Origin: Amorphochlora amoebiformis
Taxonomy: Eukaryota > Cercozoa > Chlorarachniophyceae
DNA length: 64,000 nt
NCBI GenBank assembly: GCA_054601695.1
Contig: BAAHQB010000070.1
Location: 372,001 to 436,000, forward strand
Direction: 5' to 3'
In this document: piece by piece, positions 1-19,476 of the stretch
Numbering within the stretch: position 1 is the first letter of the stretch
How the letters are laid out: each line of letters opens with the position of its first letter
Program-made: the position numbers and the translations under genes
Notes under the pieces: model-generated
Database searches by the model: none
Told to the model about the DNA's origin: nothing
What the model saw: only the letters and a program-made list of their open reading frames with translations

Positions 1-43
1 TTCTAACGCTCGCACTTTCACGCTAACATGTTACTCTATTCAG

Positions 44-305
44 CTTGTGAGATGGCTTCACAAGCGAAACGACTCCGGCAAATGGCAAAAACGTTATTGC
101 ATCCTCTTTCACGATACCCTATCGTAAGGATAACGCTGAGCTAGTGTTACCTAGTTTGACTCAGTTGTTTGTTTTTCGAAATCTAGGTATTTCACGAACT
201 CATCCACATCATTACCCTCTGGCACTATCAACATATCAAACTCTAGTGTGAAAATTACGGTGAAATATGATATAACTTTGCTCTTCACTTCTATGTAAAA
301 ATAAT

Positions 306-364
<59 letters not shown>

Positions 365-503
365 TTATATATATATATATATGTATATATATTAAACGTA
401 TATACACGTACATAAATACACATATGCATAATATAAATACATATTTACATAATACACATATACATATACATACACATATACACAAATTATAGAAGATAAT
501 ATA

Positions 504-561
<58 letters not shown>

Positions 562-591
562 TGCATATGATGTACACATTTTCGACTTTTT

Positions 592-643
<52 letters not shown>

Positions 644-847
644 GTATATACATACACACATTTAAGTATACATATATGAACGTATATGTATGTATGTATA
701 TATATATTATATATAATGTAAAAATGAATGTATATTTGTGTATATACGGTTATGTATATGTAGGTATGTATATGTGTATATATGTATATATGTAAGTGTA
801 TAAAATATGCATTTATATATGTATATATATATTCTTTCACATAAATA

Positions 848-913
<66 letters not shown>

Positions 914-934
914 TATATATACAATATATATTTA

Positions 935-968
<34 letters not shown>

Positions 969-1067
969 TATGTATACGTGTATGTATATGTACATTATAT
1001 ATAATACGTGTGTATGTACATGTAAAACGTGTATGTGTATATGTACATGTAATAATCCATACATACT

Positions 1068-1112
<45 letters not shown>

Positions 1113-1170
1113 AGGTACATGTTTTCTATGTATACATACATATATATATATATATGTGTTAAAATATTTT

Positions 1171-1207
<37 letters not shown>

Positions 1208-1230
1208 AGTGTGTGTGTGTATGTGTGTAC

Positions 1231-1275
<45 letters not shown>

Positions 1276-1380
1276 AATATATAATATATATATTATATAT
1301 TACATATATATATATATATATATATAAATATATATTTTATGTATGTATATGTAATATATATTACATATAATATATATATG

Positions 1381-1420
<40 letters not shown>

Positions 1421-1456
1421 AATATATATTTTATGTATGTATATGTAATATATATT

Positions 1457-1499
<43 letters not shown>

Positions 1500-1713
1500 T
1501 ATATTTTATGTATGTATACACATACAAACATATGTAAAAAAATTTACACATATAATATATCTAAAAATATACTTTCATATTTTTTAACTTGACTAATTCA
1601 ATGCATGCTCCGTGCTTCCCTTGTACAATGTAAATCTTCCCAGGACCGGAAGCTTGGAGAGAAGTGTGAATATGGCAGGTAATACTTAACGTTAGCCGTC
1701 TCTTCCTAACCAA

Positions 1714-1752
<39 letters not shown>

Positions 1753-2512
1753 CTATGAACGCAAAGGGAAATTTAATTCAAATATATCTCACCTTCTCAG
1801 ATTCAAGTTCCAAATAACCTGCGAGTCAAACCGAACTTATACTCTTTCCGCAATGACGGGGACTGAGCTTTTTCAGTGGATTCACGCACTAAGGTTGATG
1901 AGGACGTATAATTACGATATCGGTGTAGCTAATGATTGTTTTTCTCACAGAAGAGCGTCGATATTCTACTCTGAGAGGAAGGGCGAGCAATCTGCAAAGG
2001 TTCAACTAAGCGCTTGTGTGTTAGCCATCTGATTAACGGCATGGTGTGTCTCAGCGTGTAAACGAAAAGAAGGTGGAGTATCAAGCTATCAAGAAGGACA
2101 TAAAACACGAGGTACAAGCCAGAATGTCTTATCCCATCCACGTGCAGTTAGCCCTGTTATCAACTGTATCTTGTTTTCCACAACTCTTTTCAAAACCCTT
2201 CCCATCCTGTTCAATCTTTCAAAGCACATACGAATGCTAATCCTCTTTCTCTACAGGGCCTGTTAGCAAAGGCAGGTGGAAGTTTTATGACGTGGAAGAC
2301 GCGGTGGTGTGTGTTAACCTGGGACGCTATGTATTATTTCAAGAGTAGCAAAGAGCCAAAGACGAGAGACGTCAGTGCAGGGGTAACACGAGTTTGTTCC
2401 TTGCCCGTCCTGCTCGAAACCCTAATCGTTCCCAACGTTGGCATAGACTTATCTCAATATAAACGCTGATCCATTCCCAACCCTATATGTATGTACTTTT
2501 CTATTTTCATAC

Positions 2513-2546
<34 letters not shown>

Positions 2547-2576
2547 ATATGTCTAAATATGCATAAATATCATATG

Positions 2577-2619
<43 letters not shown>

Positions 2620-3179
2620 ATTTTGATATATATATCATGGCCACAGATTTACATATATGAATATATATAATATAAAAATAAATATATATATATATATACA
2701 TATAATATATATATATATATTTATATAGATACATAAATTCGCGCGATACAATGTAAAATACTATTTGTAAGTATTCACCCACATATATCTCCATTTATCC
2801 GCGATTTTAGCAGTAATATTGTGCCCCCAGAGTATTCCATTGTCGATCTGCGATGTAGCGGACGGGGAAGGCAAGATCAACAAGCCGAACACCTTTTGCC
2901 TGCTGACCTCGAATCGGACCTTTTTTTTCCAGGTGGGTTTTAAGTAGGGTACACTAATGCCAAGAGCACGGCTACACTTGATGTCCTGTGTTGCTGATTT
3001 TAATTGTATTTTCTTGCACAGGCTATGGAGAGGACCGATTCCAAGAAATGGTTAGAAGTACTCGGGGAATCGATTGCTACGATATACGATAAGGTTGAAA
3101 CTTTAGCCTCCTTTCAGATTGTTCTCATATTTATTGCACGTCAATCTAGGATGGTGTAATCGTGGACTTTTCCAAGTGA
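44..3179 (+). CDS. Tandem PH-domain protein, 3' part (5' end outside window)
   Basis: Exons read as 44-123, 187-259, 1644-1678, 1951-1999, 2055-2111, 2257-2382, 2831-2932, 3022-3093 and 3150-3179 (stop TGA). PH domains bind phosphoinositides or proteins at membranes. The first two exons give a PH start ([14 protein letters not shown], then [17 protein letters not shown]). Three small exons encode a Lys/Glu-rich linker ([18 protein letters not shown]). Exons 6-8 form a second, complete PH domain: GLLAKAGG, then [19 protein letters not shown], a middle ending TSNRTFFFQ, and the C-terminal helix with its invariant Trp ([12 protein letters not shown]). All joins from 1644 onward are phase-consistent and GT-AG. 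The donor after the second exon (259) is less certain, and further exons could lie in the 1.4-kb TA tract, because the first PH domain lacks an obvious C-terminal helix. Catalytic or GAP domains, if any, would be upstream of the window. Confidence 0.82.
300..1560. repeat. TA-rich microsatellite intron block
   Basis: Almost uninterrupted (TA)n with TATG/TACA interruptions, filling the long intron between the second and third visible exons of the PH-domain gene. No exon is recognisable inside. All ORFs here are Tyr/Ile repeats translated from the microsatellite. Confidence 0.95.
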
Positions 3180-3879
3180 GAAGTCTGCCGCTGCCGTCGA
3201 GCGCTCGTTCTAGGTTTATACTGTCCAGACTAGACTGAATGCCAGGATCGAGCGCCAAGTTCACACGCTAGACTCCGACGTCTGTAATCCTAATTATAAT
3301 TATGCTAGGTCACTAAAATCTCACAAAAATCTCTAGAATCTCTAGAATCCAGCGAGTTTGATACTTGCAGACTTACAGTCACACGGTGGTAAAAGCAGAC
3401 TCCTATACTCTAGACTCTAGAGACTCGAGCTACTAGCTAGATATAGTCTAAAACTATCAGATATAAAGTAGATACAACTAGATAGTGCGCTATAGTGTCT
3501 AGATTCTCAGATTCTAGAGAGACTCTAGTTATCGATAGTCCAGATAGTACACATACACTTCTGCTAGTTCTGACTTAGCTAGTTAGCACTGGGTACGGTC
3601 TTAGCTAATTAGCTATACAGTACTTCAAGTAGTGGCACGATGACTAGAATGATGTATCTAATCTAGCTAATGTCGAATGTAAATTCAATTAAAATACCGA
3701 GAAATTACCAACTTAATTTTCTTCAATAGGGCATGGTCGGTTCATTTTGTTAATAACTAGAATTGTACGTTTTAATGTCGTCAGTGGTAAGTGTACGTGC
3801 GACGTCCGTGCTGATCTTCCTCAGTTCCGAAATACCTAATACAATACAAATGAAAGTATTCAACACTATTACACTTTGT
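3180..3879. other. Intergenic CTAG-rich island downstream of the PH gene
   Basis: About 700 bp with no coding signal and no TA arrays. It is dense in CTAG, GACTC and TCTAGA-like words, especially at 3400-3560 and 3570-3670. It starts immediately after the stop codon of the PH-domain gene. A similar island follows the SH2 gene at 25541-26099. Confidence 0.7.
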
Positions 3880-4017
3880 ACATAATATATATATATATAT
3901 ATATATATATAGATATATATATATTATATATATATATATGTATTGTATATAAAAAAATATATGCATGTTCACAAAGATACGTTAATACGTAATATATATA
4001 CCATATATATATATGTA

Positions 4018-4059
<42 letters not shown>

Positions 4060-4325
4060 CATACAAAAAAATACATTGTGTATAAATTGAATACGGTAAA
4101 ATAATATACTATATACATATGGATATCTATCTATATATACATATATATATATGTATGTATATATATATATTATATATATATATATATATGTATATACATA
4201 TATGCGCATGTATATCAATAGTATATGTATTTATATGTTTTGGCATATACATAGTACATACTCGTAATATACGGAAAGAAATTGCAGTGTTATGCATATA
4301 TCATTATGCATATACATATAAATAT

Positions 4326-4375
<50 letters not shown>

Positions 4376-4722
4376 CATATATATATATATATATGTATGT
4401 GCATATGTACATCTAATTTTTGTTTTCACCATAATATTAATAAATTAATACATAGATACAATGCAACACATAAACTTGCGTGCAATAATACATACATACA
4501 TATAGTATATATATATATATATACATATGTATATTATATATATATATATATATGTATACATATATATAAACATTTATATCTATATATATATATACACATA
4601 AGTGTTTACATATAAGCATACATTTAGATACATATATGTACATTTATACATATGTATAATACATGTAACACTATGTAATACATACATGTGCAGACACATC
4701 GATATTACATGTATACATATAC

Positions 4723-4757
<35 letters not shown>

Positions 4758-5279
4758 TATGTTGCTTTTTGATATTATCTAGCGGCCGTGAAGTAAAGTG
4801 TGTATATATGATCGAAGGAAAAATACACACATGAATACAGATATTTTATAGTTATAATATTAAACCCCTGTGTTATAAATATCCTACATGTTTATACGAT
4901 AGTTATTAGAGTTTATTGGCAACCTGTTACCAAATATGTATATGTTCTATTTATACTATTAGCGACCGTGTAATAACGTGAATATATATCGTTTTAAAAA
5001 TATGCACAGATAAATGCACATCATATATACATATATATATATATATATATGTGTATAATTAATATACATGTATATGTATTGTACAATGTGTATGTATAAT
5101 TTTTAAAACCTATCTTGAATCTAAAACTATGCATTATATTTACATATTAGTTGACGAGAGTGTAACAACACGAATCGATATATGAGACAAATGAGTACAC
5201 ACAGGTATATACCTACACTTGTTGAAAACCTGTAATGTATACGTAATTAGATATTCGTGTAACGGTTTCTATACTAGGT
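3880..5279. repeat. TA/TATG repeat block between the PH and UPRT genes
   Basis: Mostly (TA)n and TACATA-type simple sequence lying between two convergent genes. It is one of two TA blocks that the gene models leave outside an intron (the other is 54310-55380). It may belong to a 3' UTR intron of either neighbour. A few low-repeat stretches (4780-5280) hold nothing recognisable. Confidence 0.8.
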
Positions 5280-11564
<6,285 letters not shown>

Positions 11565-11758
11565 TTAAACACAAATATAAATCAAAGTCCGATCCGAAAC
11601 TAAAGTGTACACAAAACACGAATGTAGGACTCTTGTTGCCCAAACCGCCCACCAACCTGCACCCCCCCCCCCACCTGCACCCCCCCACCTCCCCCACCTA
11701 CCCCTCACTTCGAACTAAATAATAGAAACAAAAACTCCAGTAAGCACAACCAACACAC

Positions 11759-11953
11759 CTTGATATCTTTGTGCTCGTAATCGTCCGTCTCATCGTACGC
11801 CTGAGCGATGCCCGCGAATCCGGCTGTCAGAATCCCCGCAGCCACTACCCCAGCCCGTCGAGTGTACGGATAGCCTGTGAAAAGTGGCCTGACGGCTGGA
11901 CGGGTGATGGCGGAGCGCATGGATGCAAGGAGGCGGCGCGAAGTGGAAAACAT
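11759..11953 (-). CDS. N-terminal exon of a probable mitochondrial protein
   Basis: A 65-codon exon starts with ATG at 11953 and ends at a good donor (AAG/gtgtgt) in phase 0. The first 30 residues are rich in Ser, Arg and Ala with no acidic residue (MFSTSRRLLASMRSAI), as in a mitochondrial presequence. An Ala/Gly-rich hydrophobic stretch follows (GVVAAGILTAGFAGIAQA), then an acidic tail (DETDDYEHKD). I do not recognise the family. The rest must lie within about 200 bp before the UPRT gene begins, unless the exon belongs to an alternative 5' end of that transcript; a short terminal exon near 11600-11660 is possible but unsupported. Confidence 0.5.
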
Positions 11954-12199
11954 CCGGTGTGTGCGGGAGTTGACAGCAGCAGGCTGTGATCGTAGGACGG
12001 AGCGAATAAATTTTTAATTCTTCGGGATTTTACGCAGCGTTATAATATTCTCCCAACTTTTAGGCGTTTATACCTAAAAGTCTCCAAATTCTTCTGTTTA
12101 GCACAAACACCGACTTCGACGTGCACGGCTCCCCCGCGCTTAGGCATCTATCTTTCTACCACCACGAAAACATTTTGCCCACCCCGAAAACATCCACCC

Positions 12200-13192
12200 A
12201 TGTCTGCGAGTAGCCCTCCACCAAACGATGACTTGCCCCGAAAGCACACAGATGACCGAAAGGAAGCACAGGATGGTAGCGCTCGATCGAAAATACTGAC
12301 AGATGATACTCCGAACCCGAACGACTCTCGTACCGACGTCACCCCTGAACGGAATACCGTCAATCATCCCCCGGTCCGCCGCGTAGTGGACCCGTACGAC
12401 GAGCTTACCCCTACTCCCAGAACTCCTCCACGAATTTCCTCTGATGATTTAGAGTACCGGCCTGCAGCGATGTTCCCCATTGATGATCTCTCCCCGGTCT
12501 CAAGCATTGAACACGATCCAATTCACAGCACTCGTTCCGACCCGGTCCACACCACTAGTCACGACCCGGTCCACGCCGCTCGTCCTTACCCAGTCCACAC
12601 CACTCGCCCCAACCCGATAAAGCACACAGATGACCGAAAGGAAGCACAGGATGGTAGCGCTCGATCGAAAATACTGACAGATGATACTCCCAACCCTAAC
12701 GACACTCGTACCAACGTCACCCTTGAACGGAATACCGTCAATCATCCCCCGGTCCGCCGCGTAGTGGACCCGTACGACGAGCTTACCCCTACTCCCAGAA
12801 CTCCTCCACGAATTTCCTCTAATGATTTAGAGTACCGGCCTGCAGCGATGTTCCCCATCGACGATCTCCCCCCGGTCCCCAGCATTGAACACGATCCAAT
12901 TCACAGCACTCGTTCCGACCCAGTCCACACCACTAGTCACGACCCGGTCCACGCCACTCGTCCCTACCCAGTCCACACCACTCGCCCCAACCCGATCCAC
13001 AACATTCCTCCCGACCCGATTCCCCATGTCTATCCCAGAACTCCTCCACGAGGTCCGAGCGATCTGAAGCACATGCCTATCAGGCAAGTCTCTCCACGCC
13101 GTAGCACCCGTCCCAACCTGGTTAGCAGAGAACTATTATGCACTCATCGCAGTGAACACCACTCCCGGCGTGTTGTACACACAATATTCTGA
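12200..13192 (+). CDS. Pro/His/Asp-rich repetitive protein, probably disordered
   Basis: A single open frame of 330 codons from ATG to TGA with no intron, unlike all other genes here. Two consecutive 126-residue copies make up most of the protein, each running from KHTDDRKEAQDGSARSKIL through VRRVVDPYDELTPTPRTPPR to a run of short His/Pro units (DPVHTTSHDPVH, RPYPVHTTRPNPI). The C-terminus is basic (RQVSPRRSTRP). There is no signal peptide, membrane segment or recognisable domain. Base composition is balanced and codon use is clean, so it looks coding. It could be a separate gene or a 5' exon of the SH2 gene that starts 245 bp downstream, although it ends in a stop. Function unknown. Confidence 0.65.
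   Translation: MSASSPPPNDDLPRKHTDDRKEAQDGSARSKILTDDTPNPNDSRTDVTPERNTVNHPPVRRVVDPYDELTPTPRTPPRISSDDLEYRPAAMFPIDDLSPVSSIEHDPIHSTRSDPVHTTSHDPVHAARPYPVHTTRPNPIKHTDDRKEAQDGSARSKILTDDTPNPNDTRTNVTLERNTVNHPPVRRVVDPYDELTPTPRTPPRISSNDLEYRPAAMFPIDDLPPVPSIEHDPIHSTRSDPVHTTSHDPVHATRPYPVHTTRPNPIHNIPPDPIPHVYPRTPPRGPSDLKHMPIRQVSPRRSTRPNLVSRELLCTHRSEHHSRRVVHTIF
12243..12998 (+). repeat. In-frame tandem duplication, 2 x 378 bp
   Basis: Copy 1 (12243-12620) and copy 2 (12621-12998) are nearly identical, with only scattered single-base differences. The 378-bp period is exactly 126 codons, so the frame is kept. Within each copy a shorter CCxGTCCACxCCACTCG-type unit repeats several times. Confidence 0.93.
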
Positions 13193-13436
13193 GCCACGAT
13201 GAATCTATACACATCAAACCTCGTCTCTTTGCATGTTTTGGTATGCATTCTACACTCTTTCAAATCTTGATCAAGGATTGATTTTTGAACCTCAGGTCGC
13301 GACTGCAGACCTAAAGGAAGTCAAGAATCTTCGTCGTTTCCATTTCGGTGTTAGGCTCGTTCCGCAAGGTCATTAATAGGGGTTAAAATTAGAGAATTAA
13401 GCTCACGGCTCAACAATATCAGGTCGTAATCAGCGA

Positions 13437-13684
13437 ATGACTCAGCGTGAAATTGACAGATTTGTTAAGCAGTTTAAGGTGACATTTCACAGCAGTGTTC
13501 CTAATTCTAACCAAAGCTTGTTACTTGGACAGGATTTAACACTTATACAGTATCACTTCGGAAGAGTTTCCCACTGGACCAATGCTGACTACCTGCCATG
13601 CACGATAGATGGAACCTCTGTGTATAAATTCAAGTATTCAGCGGTACTTAGGGTTAGGTCAGACTTAGGATATATACATATACA

Positions 13685-13736
<52 letters not shown>

Positions 13737-14241
13737 ATATATACATACATATGTACACGTAAGACATATTTATGTATATACATGATTATATAGATATATA
13801 TGTCTTTATATATACGCGTATATGTATATTTCATATAAAACATACACATATATCCATATATATATATATATATATATATTATACATACACATATATATAT
13901 TATAAATATGTATATATATGTATGTGTGTGCGTGTGTTGTACACAAACATATCTATATACACAGATAGACTCCAAGCACTGGCAGTTAATCCAAAAGAGA
14001 TTCTTGCTCAGATTAGATGCACTCAATAGAGCCTACAGAACTCACATACATGCTAAGGTGCACCAGGTGAGCGAAGGCTGTATTGAGGTAATCGCCACTG
14101 TCACAGAGAGAAAAGAGGCTATAGGAGAGATGTGGCGAGGTTGAGAGGGAGATAGAAGCGGCATAAATACAGTGCTTCATGGACGTAAACAGAGAAAAGA
14201 ATTATATAAACATTTGGAGACTACTCCATGCACATATATTT

Positions 14242-14291
<50 letters not shown>

Positions 14292-14385
14292 TTATACATA
14301 TAATGTACGTACATATATATATATATGTATATATACATGTAATAAAATATATATGTACATCAAAGTTTTTAAAACTACTCCATGC

Positions 14386-14453
<68 letters not shown>

Positions 14454-14675
14454 TTATTTATACACACAGTTTACATATTATACACACACACATATATATG
14501 TGTATATATATATATATGAAAATATATATATACATGTGTCTACGTACATATACTGTAAAAATATATATGTATATAAGTATACATGTATTTACGCATGTAT
14601 AATATGTACGTGTATAATACATATGTATGTATATGTATGTGTGTGTGTGTATACATATATGTATATACATATGTG

Positions 14676-14714
<39 letters not shown>

Positions 14715-14853
14715 TGCGCGCAAATCTGTAGATAAATTAATGTGCACACCATCTCTGCTACATATATATATGTGACTTATCCACCATACATTATACATAT
14801 GTATTATATATACTTAGTCTGTATATATATATATATATGTATATACATATGTG

Positions 14854-14888
<35 letters not shown>

Positions 14889-15241
14889 TGCGCGCAAATC
14901 TGTAGATAAATTAATGTGCACACCATCTCTGCTACATATATAAACGCGAACTATCCACCACACATTCTCCGTATGTACTCAACTTGGGCTACCCCACCAA
15001 CTCCAAATATATATTCATATGTGTATAAATATATGTGTATATATATATATATATTTATGTGTACATGTATTCATATTTGTATTTGTGTGTATGTGTATAT
15101 ATATATATATATATATGCATATACATATATATATATATATATATATTCTATTCTATCGAAGTATATATCATACAGTACATATTTATGTATTTATGTATGT
15201 GTTTCTATGTGGATATGTATGTGATATATACATGTTTATGT

Positions 15242-15338
<97 letters not shown>

Positions 15339-16072
15339 GCATGTATATACATATATTTACATATAAGTATATGCATTGACATACGTATAATATATCCAGG
15401 TATTTGTCATAATCTGGTATGCATCCGGGGTTTGCCTGGACAGGTTCATCGACGCTCTCAAAGGTAATTCGACACAGATACCCTCTATTTTAAAACTTAA
15501 CACTTTCCACAGCGGACGTTCAGAGTCTCAAATTGGAGTATACGGACGCGAAAGAAGTGGTACATAAAATCGAGACGACGTGCTCCGAAATATCACTTGT
15601 GGGAGAGATCCCGGTAGCATGGATCTAGTGGATTGGGTTATAGGTTTGGAGCTAGGGGATTTACTTGGTACCGAGAACATACATGTATACACATTTTTAT
15701 ACAGATAAATACATGTAAATATATAAATATACAATGTAATATATATGTATATATATAAAATATATAATTTTACATATATAAATATAATATTATATATATA
15801 TATATATATATATAGATTATATATATATCTATAAATAAATAGCGTTATCTCCAAACTCCTCCCCCCCTCGTCGCGCTGGAACTCGGCTTTATCCAGGTCA
15901 AACCTTGACCTTTCCTCCAGTTCAAGCCCAGATCACCTCACATTGATTTCTTTCTAAACTAGGAGACCTCAGTTAGAGCCGAAGATTTGAACACGGGAAA
16001 AAAATCGGTGTCCCAGGTGATGTTATCTAGGGGTTAGGAGATAAGTTTTATGCTTACATGAAGAAATGTGCA

Positions 16073-16104
<32 letters not shown>

Positions 16105-16737
16105 GTATATATTATATATATATATATATGTATATTATACATGTTTACATGTAATAATGTACAATATTTAATTATATATGTATATATATATATATACATA
16201 TGTATATAGATTTAAAATATTCATATTCTGGTTTTATGTCTAAATATATACAAAGATGACTGCAGAAGCATGTATCTCATTCACATCTCGTAATCTTGTA
16301 ATCAGGTTGTATTATCGTGTGACGAAAACACAATGCAGAGGTTTTTTCGCGCAAACCTCCATTTCCTTCTCTCTTGCCTCTCTGTTTCTCCTCTCTTTCT
16401 CTCCTCTCTCTTTCAGCATCTCTCTCGCCGCTCTTTGCTCATCCCTGTATTGAATCATTAACCCGCCAGGTGGTTGCGCGCTGACTTTCGCCGCTCCCGT
16501 TACAACCAGTATCGCAACGTTCACGTCCCTCTGCAAGAGGTAACGCGCAATAAAAAAAAACACCCGCAGTTTGAAAAAGTGCGATTTTTGAACCTGGAGC
16601 AAGTGTTGATATGTTTGTATGTATCCATAGGTTGTTCTCGTGGAGCCCAAGATCAAAGACTTGATCAACGCTTTCCCGGCACAAAGACTAAGAGAGGTAT
16701 TTAGCTCGCTGTGATTCCAAATGTTAGGGGCCTTAAC

Positions 16738-16777
<40 letters not shown>

Positions 16778-16989
16778 ATTTTGTTGTTTCCATGAGTATT
16801 TATACTCTATAATATACATATATATATGTGTGTGTGTGTGTGTGCTGGATATATGAGAGTACGTACATCTGTGAAATATATATATATATATAAATATATA
16901 TATATTATATGTATATATAAATATATATTTATATATATATATACTATGATATATATATATATATATGCACATATATATATATATATATG

Positions 16990-17021
<32 letters not shown>

Positions 17022-17180
17022 TATGTGTGTAAACATATATTTATATCAGCTTGCAAAGATAGTATCGTGCTATATTCGAAACTACAGGGGGGGTCCAAAA
17101 ATGATTTTGTTCGAGGTTTATATCTAGATATGCATATGTGTAATGTGTAAACAAAACAATAAACGCGATACGTATGCATA

Positions 17181-17226
<46 letters not shown>

Positions 17227-17329
17227 GCACATATGTATATAAATATATGTATATATGTACATACATACACATCAATATATACAATATATATTATATATAT
17301 ATATATATATCTATACATTATATTTGTAC

Positions 17330-17365
<36 letters not shown>

Positions 17366-17699
17366 ACATGTGTAATATACCACCGACAGTCCATGACAGA
17401 GGTGAGACCCGTTTGAGTTTGTCAATTGCATTATGATTAGCTTAAGTCAACAGGGTGATATTTAGTCACGTGACATGGTTATGCGGGAGTGACATTTGTT
17501 CACGTGACATTTGGATAAGTGATATTTGGTTACGTGACATGGTCATGCGCGATCACGTGATGTCACGTGGTGTCACGTGGTGGTCACGTGAGATCACATG
17601 ACATGTTGAGTATGCTCTATCGACTCTTGTTGTCTATCTATCGGTGTTTTCATACAGCTTTCGATGTATAGTCTTCTGTATCTCGGGCGGGCGATAATG

Positions 17700-17743
<44 letters not shown>

Positions 17744-18040
17744 GTGTGTGTGTGTGTGTGTGTAGTAGTAGTAGGTATACATGTATGCGGCATGAAGATA
17801 TATACTATGTAAATATAATATAATATAACATATACATATATACATATATATATATATATACATACACACATATCTTATATGCAAATATAACCTTACCTTG
17901 TTTCGCATCTAACCTGTATATTTCTATCCGTAGATCATCGTCCAGTACATGGGCCTTCGGTCTTATGAGGCCCCTAGTGCCCTCCCATGGGTAAAAGAGC
18001 TAGAGGGAGAGAGAGAACCACTTAGCAAAGAAGGAAGGGA

Positions 18041-18077
<37 letters not shown>

Positions 18078-18281
18078 CTGTGTATGTATTACATAGATTA
18101 AGGGTTACATATATTTATAAATACATGCACATTGTATATACAAGGTTACATATATTTATAAATACATGCACATTGTATATACAAGTATATATACATATAT
18201 ACATGTATATTTATACATATATATATATATATATTATATATATTTCTATATAATAAATATACTCACACACACAAATATACA

Positions 18282-18319
<38 letters not shown>

Positions 18320-18467
18320 TTGTGTATACATAAATAGACATTATATATACATTCTCATAAGCTTCCCTAAGCATTTTGCCACTGCCAATGTCACCCTGCC
18401 TTTTTCAACTCCACTCACATTTTCTCTTCTCACCGTTCATGTTACACATGCATGTGTAAATATACAC

Positions 18468-18513
<46 letters not shown>

Positions 18514-18757
18514 ATATAATGCACATATATGTATATGTATATATATGTATATACATGTATGTATATATATACATATATATATATATACATATACATATGT
18601 CATACTTACATATACGCGCAAATATAATGTATGAACAGGAAGACAAGAACTCTTTTAAGTACTACATTATGGAGCAGGGAGACAGGAGGAAAATGTAATC
18701 TATACAGTACACACGTACATATATACCTGATTTCTCTACTTTTTATATTTATATGTC

Positions 18758-18820
<63 letters not shown>

Positions 18821-19057
18821 ACATATATATTTGATATAAACATATATATATTTATATACAATATATATATGTGTGTGTATACATGTTATGTTCTACTTCA
18901 GAATTTGAACATAAGGGCCACATATACGGATATTTGTATACATACATAAATAAATATATATATATATATATGTATGATATGGTATCTACTCGAGAATATG
19001 AACATAAAGGAAAACATTTGGGGATTATTTGTATACATATATATATATATATATATA

Positions 19058-19089
<32 letters not shown>

Positions 19090-19263
19090 GTTTGCATATG
19101 TGTATATATTTAGTTGTATATATATATATATACATTGTCTGTGCATGTGTATATGCAATCTTCTGAAGAACGTGAACATAAGGAACATATTTGTGCATAC
19201 ATATATACATATATATATATATGTATATATATATACATATATATATATATACATATATGTACA

Positions 19264-19294
<31 letters not shown>

Positions 19295-19432
19295 GCATAT
19301 ATGTGTGTATATGTATATGTTATCTACTGGAGAATACGAACATAAGGGATACACGTAGGGCATCGATGGAAATTTTTGAAGAGGTTCGAGATAATGGCTT
19401 TTGGGAAACACAGATTCAAGCCAAGGTACAGA

Positions 19433-19476
<44 letters not shown>

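Noticed and set aside
151-1587. Many ORFs encoding Tyr/Ile/His repeats on both strands (also throughout the TA blocks)
   Set aside because: They are translations of (TA)n and TACA repeats with no complexity; the region is an intron of the PH gene.
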